A stretch of 64,000 bases of DNA from Diogma glabrata. Taxonomy: Eukaryota; Arthropoda; Insecta; Diptera; Cylindrotomidae. This document shows positions 1-12,032 of this stretch, in pieces. Under the pieces are notes generated by a model, which saw only the letters and a list, made by a program, of their open reading frames with translations, made no database searches and was not told the DNA's origin. Every line of letters begins with the position of its first letter. The first letter of the stretch is position 1. Where the stretch lies: the NCBI GenBank assembly GCA_963693315.1, contig OY856188.1, positions 162,646,002 to 162,710,001 on the forward strand, written 5' to 3'. The position numbers and the translations under genes are program-made.

Positions 1-955
1 CTGCAAGAAAAAACTGTGAAGCCATTGCTTTGACTAAGATATTGCGCAAACTGTATGTAGGTAGATATAAGGTTTTTTGATTATTTCGATAATGCGGGCA
101 AATGTGGTGGAAATATTTGTTTCGTGGGACGCTTCGTGGGTGAAATTTCTCCGTGGGACAACGCAATGAAATGTGTGACATTTCCACGCAGCGTGGGACG
201 TCTGGTCATTTTACTACCCATAAACGTGCGTAAATTTTTCATTTGATTCAAAATTGTACAATTATTGCGAGCTTTTTTTAAATCTATAAGAAAAACCTAC
301 CACAAAAAAATAATAGTTTCTCCCTCCCTGTGACTGTATAAAAAAAAAGAACAAAGATTGACGTTTAGGATACGTTTTGGATTTTATTATAACCAACCAA
401 ACATATAATTTTTGCTATTTTATAAATTAAAAATTATAGTCCATATAGCGATAAGAATTTGTCAGCAAGTTTTCATAACATACTTTGAAAATATTTACAT
501 AACTTAAATATTTGTTCGTCTCGCTAGAAAATATTGCTTGTCCATTATAAAACATTCACTATTATAAACTCACTGGAAATAACGCAAAAAATTTTAATTA
601 CTCTCGTAATTATTTTCATTCATTTTATAAAAATTAGCACAACTATCAAGAAAACTTTTGATATGTTATAGGATTTTACATTTTAGAATTGTTTTTAATT
701 TATTGTTTTTAAAAAAGTCTTGTAAAGTTTGTACAATATGATATAGATAAAAAACAAGGCTAAACAGTCAGGGTTCTCCAAATAAGTGGGGTATAATTAG
801 GTTGTGTTCTCCTACATGTACTTACTTTTAAGTTTATATAAATTACCAATGGCCAATAACAATTGAAATTTGAATGTTAAATACTGCACTATGAACTCTC
901 GAGGAACCCTATACTAATGAAATATTTTGTTTCCTATGGCTCAGACACAAATATC
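1..955. other. AT-rich stretch without a gene
   Basis: No open frame of useful length and no domain was recognised on either strand. The only local structure is a GC-richer cluster around 123-205 in which CGTGGGAC recurs (CGTGGGACGCTTCGTGGG, CCGTGGGACAACG, GCGTGGGACGTC). Its meaning is unknown. Confidence 0.6.
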
Positions 956-1078
956 TTATAAACAAAACACAATCGTTCTTCTAAAAGCGGTGATGCCGCG
1001 CACCTTATAGTACGATAGAGTTTTGTCAAAATACGCACCCACTGCGTTTTTGGAAGAACGATCGTGTTTTGTTTATAA
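956..1078. mobile_element. Small inverted-repeat element (MITE-like)
   Basis: The left end TTATAAACAAAACACAATCG and the right end, ending GTGTTTTGTTTATAA, are near-perfect inverted copies over about 32 bp, flanking an inner segment of about 60 bp. The arms end in AAAAGCG on the left and CGTTTTT on the right. There is no coding capacity. No convincing target duplication was found, so the superfamily is unknown. Confidence 0.6.
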
Positions 1079-1936
1079 AACTGATTCCATCAGAAGATTA
1101 GAAGCAATACGACCGCCTTTCGTATCGGTGGCGCTCTAGTCCTTGATACAAAGAACGATAACGGTTTGAATATTGCGGTGAACTGTACTTTAGTCGGACC
1201 AAAATAATATGTAACGTAATAATTATATTATCAGATATATTTCAATTAATAGTATGCGATAAAATTGGTATGTTAGTTAAGTAAATCTCCTAAAAATTAG
1301 ACGAATTTACAAAATAACAGTGCCATGAAATTTTTATAGTGTATAATTTTATCACGATTGGATGGATTTATTGAATCGATGTATTGATAGTATCAGATCC
1401 TTGGGGGGCCAATGTAACCCCCGCTGTATTCGAGTTTTTTTCGATACTGAAAATTTTGGCTATATAATGAGCCACTGTAGCCTTTTCATCCTCTATTATT
1501 CTATTACGTTTTGATGTTGTGGTTTGACATCTCTTCGTCTATTAGATTTTCAACTTTGTGATTGTGACTGCTTCGCGCGGTGATTGAGCTGTCAAACTGC
1601 ATCTATGCAGGAAAAATTACCTTCTGTATCTTTTTCCGGAGGAATTTCATTTCTTCTTGATTATTAAAAAAAAAGGAATTAATTTATGTGTTTAAATATT
1701 CTAATAAAAAAAAAAGAATTTAAATAAATGTCTGTATTGTGTTGTCAAAACTAGAGAAATTTAAGAAAAATTAGAATAAACAAAAAAATAGAATATACAT
1801 GTTTGTGCTGTGGTTTAACAAATTTTACATGAACCAAGGCGAGATACCTAAATTCAATGTGGATTCAAATTGAACCAGAAAAAAAACCAAAATGACCGCC
1901 GGGAATCAGAAACATTAAGATAAGTAATTCAATAAT
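1079..1936. other. Low-coding AT-rich stretch
   Basis: No gene or repeat unit was recognised. It includes a short GC-richer patch around 1400-1440 and A-tracts around 1665-1720. Confidence 0.5.
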
Positions 1937-2354
1937 TTTTGGTTATATGCTTTAGTGTGCAATGCCCGTTATATAGGACAATTTTTACATAATCTGTAAC
2001 ATTAGCCGTCGTGTGATGTAAATATAATTTATTCGTGGCAATTGATATAAAATAATTTGTATGTGTTAAGTATTAATAATAATTTTTGATCATGTCCGTT
2101 ATATAGCAAAATTTTTACATAATCTGTAACATTAGCCTTCGTGTGATATAAGTATAATCTATTCGTGTTAATTGATGTAAAATAATTTATGCGTGTTAAA
2201 TATTATTAATAATTTTTGGGTTACATGCTTTGGTGTGCAATGTCCGTTATATCGTAAAATTTTTACTAAACCTGTAACATTAGCAGTCGTGTGATATAAA
2301 TATAATTTATTCGTGGTAATTGTTATAAAATAATTTATACGTGTTAACTATTAA
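1937..2354. repeat. Three tandem units of about 130-145 bp
   Basis: Three direct units begin near 1937, 2083 and 2212. Each contains CCGTTATAT, then TTTTTAC, CTGTAACATTAGC, CGTGTGAT and TTATTCGTG, and ends ATTAATAATAA or a variant. The middle unit lacks about 15 bp near its start. They are diverged by a few per cent to about 15 per cent by eye. No reading frame crosses them. Confidence 0.8.
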
Positions 2355-2489
2355 CCTCGAGGGGGTGAATGAAAATTTTCTCGTGAAGGGCGAGAAGAGT
2401 ATTAAATAAACAGATCAGGCGAGTATTAAATAAACAGATCAACTTCAAATAAATTGCAATGGTTTCAAACTCGTTGGTTTTTACTTACT

Positions 2490-2700
2490 TTATGATTACC
2501 AATTTGTTCAACGGTTATAATTCCAAATTTGTTCAACGCTTATAATTACAAAGTTATTCAACAGTTATAATTACAAATTTGAGCAACGCTTATGTTTACG
2601 AATTTATTCAACGTTTATAATTACAAATTTATTCAACGCTTATAATTACAAATTTATTCACCATTTATAATTACAAGTTTGATCAACTCTGTTCCACTAT
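2490..2700. repeat. Minisatellite, unit about 24-27 bp
   Basis: Roughly eight degenerate copies of TTCAACGCTTATAATTACAA in direct orientation. Just upstream, GAGTATTAAATAAACAGATC occurs twice in a row (about 2397-2441). Confidence 0.8.
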
Positions 2701-3176
2701 TATTAATATCAAATATTGCGGCGTAATCTTCATCGTATTCCAATATATTTGCAAAACTTGTTCAACGATCATTTACACCAATTAATACAACGACTTTTCC
2801 GCCTACTCAACTATAATTACGAAGTGATTCGACGGTCAGCTACAGACATTAATATATGATATTTTCAACTTATCCAACGATCTGCAAATTTATTTCAACG
2901 AATATTGAGACCAACCATCACAATGAATTGACAACATGCTCAACTGTAATTGCGAATTGGTTCAACTATAATTTTTTTGAATATTGTTACAGGGTATTAA
3001 CCACGATTTCAACCATATTTACCAATTGATTCAACGTTTATTTACATAAATCAACCTATGATATTTTCAACTTATTCAACGATTTGCAAACTTAAATCCA
3101 CGACCATTTATACCAATTAATACAACGGATTTCCAACCTACTCAACTATAATTTTTTTTTGGAATATTGTTACACG
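2701..3176. repeat. Degenerate higher-order repeats built on TTCAAC
   Basis: The sequence continues the same TTCAAC/CAACGAT vocabulary in longer units. CACCAATTAATACAACGA...CCTACTCAACTATAAT occurs at about 2775-2818 and again, diverged, at about 3106-3152. GATATTTTCAACTTATCCAA occurs at about 2858 and 3059. It looks like an old expansion of the adjacent minisatellite. Confidence 0.55.
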
Positions 3177-3285
<109 letters not shown>

Positions 3286-3392
3286 CAGTGCTGATGGAAG
3301 GCTGATATAATCAGGATAGGAGGTCAGGCGGATATAATCATGGGGTGAGTGAATTTGATTTGTTTCTTTAATCCTTATGATAAAGGGGTGTG

Positions 3393-3680
3393 AATGAGTG
3401 TGTGTGTGTGTGTGTGTGGGCGTATGTGAGCGAACGTGCCGACCGTGGTTCTTTCGTAGAAGGGGGTCGCCAGAGTCTCATTTTCGCACTTGTATTTGTT
3501 TCCATTTCTGATCTATTTTGAAAATTGCGTACATTTCTGCATTTGTGCTGAAGCAGCAGGTTTATACTATCTCCTACTCACGATGATTGAGACTAAGTCG
3601 AACGGCAATACAACAAGTCTAGGTACGCATCCTGCTAAGCCCCTCCCATTATCATCTTGAGAGGCACTTCATTACATGGT
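3393..3680. repeat. Dispersed repeat with TG tract, copy 1
   Basis: A (TG)n tract is followed by GTGGTTCTTTCG...GGGGGTCGCCAGAGTCT, then TTGTGCTGAAGCAGCAGG. A second copy lies at 5690-6020. No coding sense is seen; it is probably a fragment of an unclassified mobile element. Confidence 0.5.
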
Positions 3681-3688
3681 AACCGCCT

Positions 3689-3739
3689 GCCAGACACCCT
3701 TAAGCTTTAACAAATTGATAAAGTTTAAGAGTGTCTGGC
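3689..3739. repeat. 21-bp hairpin
   Basis: GCCAGACACCCTTAAGCTTT and TAAAGTTTAAGAGTGTCTGG are inverted around a short loop with two mismatches in 21 pairs. A third partial copy, GTGTCTGGCAATGGG, follows near 3761. Confidence 0.6.
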
Positions 3740-4249
3740 CGGGGGTTGCCACGATAGTAAGTGTCTGGCAATGGGTGAGGTGACTTCTAATACTATCCCG
3801 AAGAATATATAAAAAAATTACCTTTTATACTTTCACGAAACTTTGGAGGCCCCTCTGTTACCTGCTTCCTGCCAAAGCCACCATGATCCAAACTTCATAT
3901 GTCGCTTATCGTTCCTACCTGAGTAGAGGGTATGCGCAGAGAAACTTTCACCTTTCATAAAATAACGAAGGTCTGGCCATCGCGGGCTCTTGGTCTATAT
4001 GTATTGGAATTTTATCATCTTCACTAAATATGTTATCGGTTTAGAATTGTATGTAATACATGTTTCTAAAATTAAGTGAGGACTTAATACTTGTAACTTG
4101 ATACTTGATAAAATCGATTATATCGATTTAAAGCTCACAAAATTACGAGACTGAAATCGCATAAATTCTATACAAAGAAGCATAGCTTATGTATGATTAA
4201 ACATGGATGACAATCATGATAAATAAAAAAATTAAAAATGGTGGCAGTT

Positions 4250-4400
4250 AGCCGATAGTAATTTGCAAACGGCAACAATGTGCATTAATACCAATGAATT
4301 TGCTTAGCTTTCCGCAGAAAGATTTGTAAAATTTAAACTTGTTGATCTATGGGTGTGACAACCACGCTATGCTATGCGATATGCTATTGGCATATGAATG
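4250..4400. mobile_element. Short Helitron-associated repeat fragment
   Basis: CAACAATGTGCATTAATACC and GATCTATGGGTGTGACAACC match the non-coding repeat that lies beside Helitron helicase remains at about 13481-13580. The 3' part then diverges. It is called Helitron-like only by this association. Confidence 0.4.
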
Positions 4401-5689
4401 CTATTTTGACAACTATTTGGTTTAAATTGTGAGGTTAGTGTGTGTAGTTAGCGGTTTATCGTTCTGACTTGTTTCTCATTTATTCTACTAAAACGATCCA
4501 AATACTACTAATACGATATCAATTGATTGCGATTGCCAATGAAATTTTCACTTCTGCCGTGCGGTCGTAAGCACACTCTCTGTTTTTTTTAATACTTACA
4601 ATATCCGTGATCATAAACCGGTTATTATTACATCAAGTTTCACCAACATTATCACCTTCACGAGTGCTGAATATTAGAAATACTTTTGGAACATCTACAG
4701 TTACAGTAATTGTCACCAAGTTTTTTTTATAATAACCATTTGGCAAACTGGCTGTCATCCTGAATGCAGAATTCCTCGATTTATGAACATAATGATGATG
4801 CATGAGTAGTGGAGCTTTGGGTGCGGGATCTGGACCAGCTATGGGGTGAGTCATTGCATTAGTTCCTTTATTATATGTAAACGTAAGTGTGTGTAGGTAT
4901 GGATGTGCGCGTGAGTGTATGTACGTGGGTTTATGTGCTTGGGGGTGCGTATGTGGGACGTGGAAATTTCTTTAGCTTATTTTGTTACACCGAGTCTGGC
5001 GTTATTGACCAGTGGAAAATGTATAAAAGTTTTGGAGTATGTACAACTTAAATAAAAGAATTTCAATTCGTAGAACAATATTTTTTTCTTTATTTCTTCT
5101 GAAGTTAATACAGTGAAATTTTGTGAGAAGTGAGGAGTAAACTTATATTATAAGCATTTATTGTTTTAGCATTGATTTGGAAATCATTCAAAGTTGTTGA
5201 AATGATTTATCGGCTCTCCAATGTTGATAATTTTTTTTTGTATTGACTGGGAAAGACCCAAATATTTATGAACATTCACAATTAAAGGTTGAAAGATTTA
5301 ATTTAGGTACATCATCAATGTTTTTCAGTGCCCGACCAGTTACATCGTATGATAGTGTATCACCATGGCGTACTTACTTTATAGCAAATGAGGCAGGAGC
5401 TGACTACCAAATGAAAAATTAGTTTATACTTACAAATATTATTAGCCTGTAGGTGTATGCTAATATTTGGATGTGAAAAGGACATCTTTAGATTTTAACT
5501 TTGAAATTGCGCGTTCAAATTCGAATGTACAGTGCTATTATATTAAATAATTGTTGATGGGATCTGAACAACAAACCTATACCTTGCTTACACCTATTAA
5601 CCTACGTACCTATTATGATAATCCAGTCTCATCACTACAAAAATCAACTTTCTTTGCACTACTGCTTACGTACGCGCTTTTTCTGTATA
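4401..5689. other. No gene seen
   Basis: AT-rich sequence with a TG-rich tract around 4885-4960 (GTGTGTGTAGG, GTGGGTTTATGTG) resembling the lead-in of the dispersed repeats at 3393 and 5690. Short open frames here are low-complexity or unsupported. Confidence 0.5.
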
Positions 5690-6020
5690 TGTATGCGTGA
5701 TTGTATGGGGGTATGGATGATGGTGTGTATGTATGTATGCGTGAGTTTATGGGGGTAGGTATGATGCTGTGTATGTGTATGTGTGTGCGTTTGTGTGTAT
5801 GTTTGTGAGAGTGAATACGTTTTGATATGAAGAAGGGTGGACGGGGTGATCGCGGTTCTTTCACATTCGGGGGTCACCAGAGTCTGTCTTTTTCACTTGC
5901 CTCTCCGTTTAATCCGTTGTTTATCAAAAGATACGCGTACATTACTGATATTTGTGTTGGAGTAGCAGGTATTCTGTGTTCGACCCCACTTACTGAAGCC
6001 AGTTTGGGGCTATATAAATA
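5690..6020. repeat. Dispersed repeat with TG tract, copy 2
   Basis: A TG/TATG-rich tract (5690-5815) is followed by CGCGGTTCTTTCAC...GGGGGTCACCAGAGTCT and a GTTGGAGTAGCAGG block, matching 3393-3680. An inverted scrap of the core, GAGACTCTGGCGATG, lies at about 6238. Confidence 0.5.
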
Positions 6021-6239
6021 TCGCTAGGTGCGCGGCCTGCTATGTCATTTCATTGGCTTATCAATGAAACAAACTCTCCATTAAAAATTGGCGCTCAACG
6101 TGGAGCTTCTCTAAGGGCTATCACAGTCATGTGGTACTCTGGAGAAGTCCCTCTATAATTCAAAATCACTTCGAAAAATTTTTTTTAAAGATTTTTCTTC
6201 AAATTTATATTTTGTTCCATCAATACAATATTTTGGAGA

Positions 6240-6735
6240 CTCTGGCGATGTGGAAGCGACGTAATACTTCAAATACGCAGGAGCGATGATAATCTGAGGT
6301 TTTGTGTCCCCACGTCTCCAGCAAAACCTCTCCTTTTGTTTTTCTATTAACGCAAGGGTGAGAGTAATTCTTACGAATTATTCTCAATGGGCCTTACAAA
6401 CCCACCGACCCTAGATACGGATGGGTTTCCTGATGGTACGGGGAATGCCAGAGGTGACCGGCCTAGAATGATGTAAAATGGCGTATACGCCAATTACATT
6501 CGGCCTGGTCATCTGGCTAGGCTCTGGGTTCGCTGTGGCATCAGGATCCTCATCCGGGCTAACAACTCCATAAAGTTAGAGTCCCATCCCTGGAGTGTTA
6601 GCATCCTATGGCCTGAGTTGTCCAGTTCTCAGCGGATGATACTGGGGAACGTCTTCCAAGGCAGTTTGATCAACTGCTGAGGGAAGAGTTCGCTCAGCCT
6701 TCATGCCGTGGGTCAACTGGATTAATTAATTAACT
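6240..6735. other. GC-richer segment of unknown origin
   Basis: This ~500-bp block has clearly higher GC content than its surroundings and ends in an ATTAATTAATTAAC tail at about 6720-6735, suggesting the 3' end of a retroelement. Both strands carry many stops. It includes CCCACCGACCCTAGATACGG and GGCGTATACGCC. I do not recognise the family. Confidence 0.35.
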
Positions 6736-6805
6736 AATTTTTGCATGATAGGTTAAATTTTTTTTAATTTTGGGATTTTCCTTGCCGTACCAGTGGATTT
6801 GTTAC

Positions 6806-7120
6806 TTTTTTTTTTTTAATAAAAAGTGTTGTGTAGTAGGAATTACAACATGTGTCACAACAACACATAGATACCTTTTAAGACTCAGGTCCCACAACAA
6901 CATGCGTCTTGAGGTATAGGTGGACGCTTTTTTTAAAGCTTTGTGGATTGAAGGCACTCGAGACTATTGATTCGGGCATAGCATTCCATTTGTACAATGT
7001 ACGTACAAAGAAATCCCTTTGCTGCTCGATTTTTCTGTGTCTGCCTATACCGGTAGCAGTACACCACGTAGTTTTTGTTTGTTTGTTCCGGGATTCTCAG
7101 ATTCGCCCGGTAGATTGAAT
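6806..7120 (-). mobile_element. 5'-truncated LINE 3' end (family Y)
   Basis: On the minus strand this is the 3' end of the LINE also present at 22154-22710 and 44532-45220. The poly(A) tail appears as a T-run at 6806-6817. The 3' UTR mark is GTGTCACAACAACACATAGA. The C-terminal coding sequence is frameshifted, with remnants reading like MQRDFF...WNALP...FNPQ.FKKSV in the better copies. Homology fades beyond about 7025. Confidence 0.75.
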
Positions 7121-7137
7121 CTGAGACTTATTACACA

Positions 7138-7675
7138 ACTCCACCGTCTACAATAGTGTAGCTTACTCGTTTTCTCTAGAAATTTCACATTATCATTATT
7201 TATAGTATTCTTAAGGATCAGTAAGAATTATTTTGAACTCCACCGTCTGCCATAGTGTAGTTTAATTGTTTTTTCTCAGCCCTTCATTTCTGTGTCTGTT
7301 TAGTCCCTAGGTAAAAATATTATTAGGTATAGATAAGAAAAATTTTTTTTTGATAAACTTGGCAATCATCCCGAGATTTGTTTTCCGATTTTTTTATTTT
7401 AACACTTCAATTGTTGATGGGAACCTAAATTTAATTCATTTTGGGAACACAAGATAATATTGAAAGAGAAACCTATTCTGTTCAAAACAAATGACAATAA
7501 GAATTGGTAGGCATTGTCTGGTGGATTGTTTTGTTTTCAACGATAATAAAATCCTCTGAAAATTTCAAATTTGGGTTGTTTAAATTAATATAAAAAAAAT
7601 TGTCTCGTACTCCATCGTCTTCCATAGTTTAGTTTAATAGTTTTCTCTCCACCCATCAATTTTCGGTTACTGTCC
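7138..7675. repeat. Sixty-bp motif repeated three times
   Basis: CTCCACCGTCTACAATAGTG...TTTTCTCT recurs at about 7139, 7231 and 7612 with substitutions (CTGCCATAGTGTAG, CTTCCATAGTTTAG). The spacing is irregular, so this is a dispersed rather than a tandem repeat. No function is apparent. Confidence 0.5.
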
Positions 7676-7855
7676 TTCCTGTTCCGGAAAAGCGAAATTT
7701 CACTGTGGTATTGCACATCTGATTAAACTTTCTATTAACATGTCAACAACTAATCCACTCCATGTCTCTGACATGGCCAATCGCTGTGCGGTGTGCCCGG
7801 GAGAAATTGTTCCTGCAGATGCAAAAATTCTAACTCGCATTATAAAGCATTATAA

Positions 7856-8086
7856 AAATTAAGAACTAATAACTCTTGTTTTTATTTCGCAAATATGTTT
7901 TTTATTTTTATTTTCTAAAAATTTTTGCTCAATGCATTTCGGCTTACGCCATTATCAAGAGCGATTCAAAAAGTTAATCGCTCTTGATAATGGCGTAAGC
8001 CGAAATGCATTGAGCAAAAATTTTTAGAAAATAAAAGTAAAAAACATATTTGCGAAATAAAAACAAGAGTTATTAGTTTTTAATTT
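7856..8086. mobile_element. Foldback MITE with ~110-bp arms
   Basis: The left arm (7856-7966) and right arm (7976-8086) are almost perfect inverted copies separated by nine bases (CAAAAAGTT). The arm tips are AAATTAAGAACTAATAACTC and the inner ends read GGCTTACGCC...AGCGATT. The block TTTTTGC..AATGCATTTCGG in the arm also occurs in the foldback element at 29909-30337. There is no coding capacity. Confidence 0.85.
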
Positions 8087-8370
8087 ATATTAAAATGTTT
8101 CGCCAAGTGCCGACAGTCGACACAATTGAATTTAATAAAAGCATTTTTTTATAATAATAAACCAAATAAAACTTTGTATAATTTATAAAATGTGAAAAAT
8201 TTTAGATGGCAAATTTCTTCGATGAAAATGATGCCGATTCATTTTTTTTGTTTTCTAAAACAATGAAACTTTCATTAACAAGTGCATTCGGATATAATAA
8301 CACAGCGACGTAATTTAACGATATCACAGATGCTGACTAAATGCGTGGAATTCGGTTTTTGCATCACAAG

Positions 8371-9205
8371 CAGTGTTGCAAAACGTTACGCGTAACGTAA
8401 CGTCAAAACGAAATAAAGAAATTAAGTAGCGTTATTAGTAATAATTATTTTCGTAAAGTTTTAAAAATTCATTTGCGTGTCAATAACGTAAAACGTTAAG
8501 ATAACGTAAATATTTTATTTCGATTTGGATCATTTTGCAAATATTGGTTGTATAAAATCCGACTTATCTGCCCTTTTTCAATTTATGTGAACGTTTTAAC
8601 TAGAGATTTTGGTAGTTCTACAATTTTTTGATATTTGTGACAAAATAATGAGCATTTTATATAACATAAGGAAATATAGAGCAATTTCACGGAGATTCAA
8701 CAACGTTTAGACTTGACCCCTCTTAATTTTGATTATTTTTGTTTATAGATAGTCTTTTATAAATAATAAATACAAGTTCTTTTAGAATTTTTTTTTCGAC
8801 TAGGGTCTTCACAGGGTGCCCCTCAATTTTTTGTTATTTTGTGATGTGAGCGCATTTTGACGAGCGATTGTAGAAAAACTACTCAATCGATTTTCATAAA
8901 TGATATGTCGTTGAATAAGTATTAGAACAAAGTTTTTAAAAATATACACTGTTAATTTTTTGAAATAATTTTTAACGGTGTAACATAAGAAAAAAACGGT
9001 GTAACATAAGAAAAGATGGCACAACCTCTTTTTTTCCTTCTAAAATTCGTTGTGCATATGACTGTCGGGAATCAGTTTTTTTTGTTCTGAAGGAAAATTA
9101 TAGAAATGGCATTATAAACTAAGATATTTTTTTATATGTTAAATATCAAATATTTTATTATTAGATGAACTTTTTAAAATATTATAAAAATTATATATGT
9201 AGTAC
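8371..9205 (+). repeat. Left terminal inverted repeat of element A
   Basis: The outer part carries repeated AACGTAA/TTACG motifs (8385-8510). The inner part (from about 8700) pairs with 15541-16100, with landmarks TTGACCCCTC, GTGCCCCTCAATTTTTTG, CGACATATC in the paired strand, and two copies of GTGTAACATAAG at 8978 and 8999. Homology to the right arm is weak between about 8510 and 8690. Confidence 0.75.
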
Positions 9206-9725
9206 AATAAATAAAATAAATACAATTGTTAAAAATGATATACTTATTTTACAAACAGAAGTTTCTTTTGAATAGGAAAACACTTCTGCAATTATTTTCT
9301 TTGTATTAGATGGCATAAAAAAATTAGATGTTTATTTATCACTTTTAGTAATCACTTTTCACTCTTATAAAAAATTATTTGACAGTCTCGACTGCAAACA
9401 AAAAAGCCGAATAAATAACTAAATCTATTTCGGAACTTTTGACTGGAGAAGTATTATGTTATTATGGAATCATAGAGTAAAAGATTGTATTTTAACATTA
9501 CATTACAAATATTTTATTATTGAATAAACTTTTTAAAATATCATACAAATTATATATGTAGGTTAAAGAAAATAAATATAGTTATTAAAAATTATTTACT
9601 TATTTTACATTCAAAAGTTTCTTTTGAGTTGGAAAACATTTTTGCAATTATTGTCTTAGTATTTAATGGTACAAAAGAATGAAATTTTTGAGTTCCACTT
9701 ATAGTAATCGCATTTTTATATCTAT
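9150..9725. repeat. Direct duplication inside element A
   Basis: About 9153-9375 is repeated, diverged, at 9508-9725. Shared landmarks are ATTATATATGTAG, ACTTATTTTACA, AGTTTCTTTTGA and GCAATTATT. The first 100 bp of each unit also belong to the inner end of the terminal repeat, so the inner arm was duplicated before the LINE inserted. Confidence 0.65.
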
Positions 9726-9753
9726 TTTGTAATTTTTCTTTTGTTAATTGATA

Positions 9754-10770
9754 TTTTTTTTTTTTTTTTTTATTCAAAGTTAGGCATGTTTAGTGTTAAT
9801 TATAATAAATTATAAATTAACGTCTCTGAATATCCGAAGATACCATGCCAACTAGGGATAAGAATGGAATGCAAATTAGGATTCTCTGAGAAATTTATGA
9901 ACGTTAACTTTAAAGCCTTGAGGATTAAATTCATCAGGGAAAACCCAGGAAGGTAAGGCATTCCAAAGATGAGAGACTCTGTTGAAAAAGTCACGTTGGA
10001 AGGCTACAGTTCTACACCTAATTATTTGAACTGTAAAGGGATGCGCTGCTACGTTTGCTCTGGTGTGACGCGAAAGGTTTGCTGGTTTAGGTAAAATCGA
10101 TTTGATCTCTTCAGAAGCTCGTTCATCCATAATATATTTATAAAATATAGTCAAATCAGCAACATTTCTTCTGTGCTGCAAGGAATCAAGACCGTTAGTA
10201 AGACTTGGGTTACCAATGAGTTTAATAGCTCTACGCTGTACAGAATCAAGGCAGTTGAGACTACTCAAGTAAGCTCCACCCCATATGTGAGAACAGTATT
10301 CCATGCAGGGACGTATAAAAGATTTATAAACTAAAAGAAGTTGTTCGCTATCGAAAAACTTACGACATCGCCCCAAAAAACCTAACTTTTGAACAGCATT
10401 CTTAGTCAGATTAAAAATATGAGAATTCCACTTCATATTATTTTCAATCTCAACTCCTAGAAGTCTGACAGACTCATTCTCTAAAAGATTTTTGGGGCCA
10501 AACGTTAATGGAAAAGGATTGGGTGTCGTTATCCTAGAAAAATGACAAACCTGTGTTTTGCTTGTATTGAATTCAACACTGTTAGCAATACCCCAATCCA
10601 TAATTGTTTTAAGATCAGTGTTAAGGGAATCTATCAATTTTGACCTACACTCACTAAGCGCTAAGGGTGTATATAATTTAGGTGCTTCATGAGACGCATG
10701 AAGCGTGCTATCATCAGCAAAACTATGTATAGGATGAACCGTTGAGTGCAACAAATCATTAATACACTGA
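9754..10770 (-). mobile_element. 5'-truncated CR1/Jockey-like LINE (family X)
   Basis: Reads from about 10770 to an 18-base T-run (the poly(A) tail) at 9754-9771. It holds the last part of the reverse transcriptase ORF plus a short 3' UTR of about 100 bp unlike that of family Y. The truncation lies inside the reverse transcriptase palm. Confidence 0.85.
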
Positions 10771-10779
10771 GAAAAAAAC
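9876..10779 (-). pseudogene. Reverse transcriptase C-terminal part (LINE X)
   Basis: An open frame of about 300 codons is recognised as the 3' half of a CR1/Jockey-type LINE reverse transcriptase. It begins at CINDLLH, just before catalytic motif C (FADDS), and runs through the thumb-like region (VRLLGVEIENNMKW, KLGFLGRCRKFF) to the typical tail (FIRPCMEYCSHIWGGA, LDSVQRRAIKLIG, LDSLQHRRNVADL, WNALPSWVFPDEFN). It ends at a natural stop at 9876. The endonuclease and motifs A and B are absent because the copy is 5'-truncated. The frame upstream of CINDLL is flanking sequence, not protein. The long intact frame suggests a fairly recent insertion. It is not functional. Confidence 0.85.
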
Positions 10780-12032
10780 CAAAATGAAATCAAAAAAAAA
10801 CATTTTAATTCAAAAATAAATATATATGAAATCATACTAAACGTGGAAATTGTAGATTCAAAAAATTAATTTTTGATTTTAAATATCTATTTTTAAAAAA
10901 TATTTAAAGTAACTCAATTTGAAAATAAAACTGCACAGTTTTAAAATAAAAACGTATCATTTATATTTCTTAAACTGATTTTAAATGGGACATTTTTGAT
11001 TTCTGTAAAAATTTCTGCGGCATGCATTCGTTTTTATACTTATATTTTCAAAAAATAAGAACATCAAAATCGTTTTGTTTTAAATATATTTATATTATTT
11101 TTATATATTACAAAATAAATTATTATAAATTTTAGTAATAAAATTATTTCAATATATTATTAAATAGAAATAACACATAATGCAAAATCAGTTAAACTTT
11201 TAGAACCCAGCTCTTACTTCTTAGAACCCAGTGAGTGCTCCAACTGTATTTTTCTATTTTATTAGAAGGTATTTTAGTTGAAAATGTTGATGTGTTTGGA
11301 AAAACAAATCCTCTAATATCAAAATTTTTTCCTCTAACTCTAACTTTTCCTCTATTGTGACAATGCTGCTTGAAACCAAATCCACAAAAAATGGCACCAA
11401 TGATGTTTAGGTTAAAATTTGATTGAGTTCCCAAAAATGTTAATAATACGCCGCAGACTTCACTGAATAATCTCAATAATTAAGGAAAGAATAGTTACAA
11501 ATTTATTGAAAAGCGTCTTAATAATAACCTTTGAGAAAAAGAACTTGCTTCCACTCTTTCAATAACTTTTTTAATATTTAATAGAGGGATATCTGGGGGG
11601 GGGGGATAAATGAGGTTTAAATGACAAATTACTTTTAAATTATATTATTTTCACAAAAGCTAATTTTCTCCAAAACTAATGTAAATTGGCACCATCGATA
11701 ACACAATATTAAATTTTATGTCTTGGACTGTCAAAGAGTAAAGTATCATTTTAAAATCAACAAGATCAAATTTTGTTGTAAAATGTAAATTTTTAATTCA
11801 ATGGTTTTTTGGACAAATTTTTTAACTTAAGTTGGATCGTTTTCAATTTAAGGTGTTACACTATTGAATATAAGAGAAACACTTTAATTACAAAATTAAA
11901 TATTTTAGTTTTAAAATTTTCTACTTTAACTGCCGAAAATAGTTTTCAATCAAAACAATTTCAATATTGATTTTAAAATTTTTACGTTAGATTATTTAAA
12001 ACCGTAAGTTTTTTAATTTAAACATGATCTGA
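10771..12032. other. Interior of element A without a recognised gene
   Basis: AT-rich sequence. A minus-strand frame at 11192-11476 (94 codons, ending WVLRSKSWVLKV) resembles nothing I know. A nine-base G run lies near 11597. Confidence 0.4.

Noticed and set aside
770..911. Possible hAT MITE (CAGGGTTCTCC ... GAGGAACCCTA)
   Set aside because: The inverted match is about 10 bp with an indel, and the flanking 8 bp (TAAACAGT and TACTAATG) do not match.
4633..4854. 73-codon minus-strand frame
   Set aside because: No homology recognised, no conserved motif, and within the length expected by chance.
5613..5877. His/Thr-rich minus-strand frames
   Set aside because: They are translations of a TG/TATG microsatellite-like tract.
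11192..11476. 94-codon minus-strand frame inside element A
   Set aside because: No family recognised; Ile/Phe/Asn-rich as expected for AT-rich DNA.
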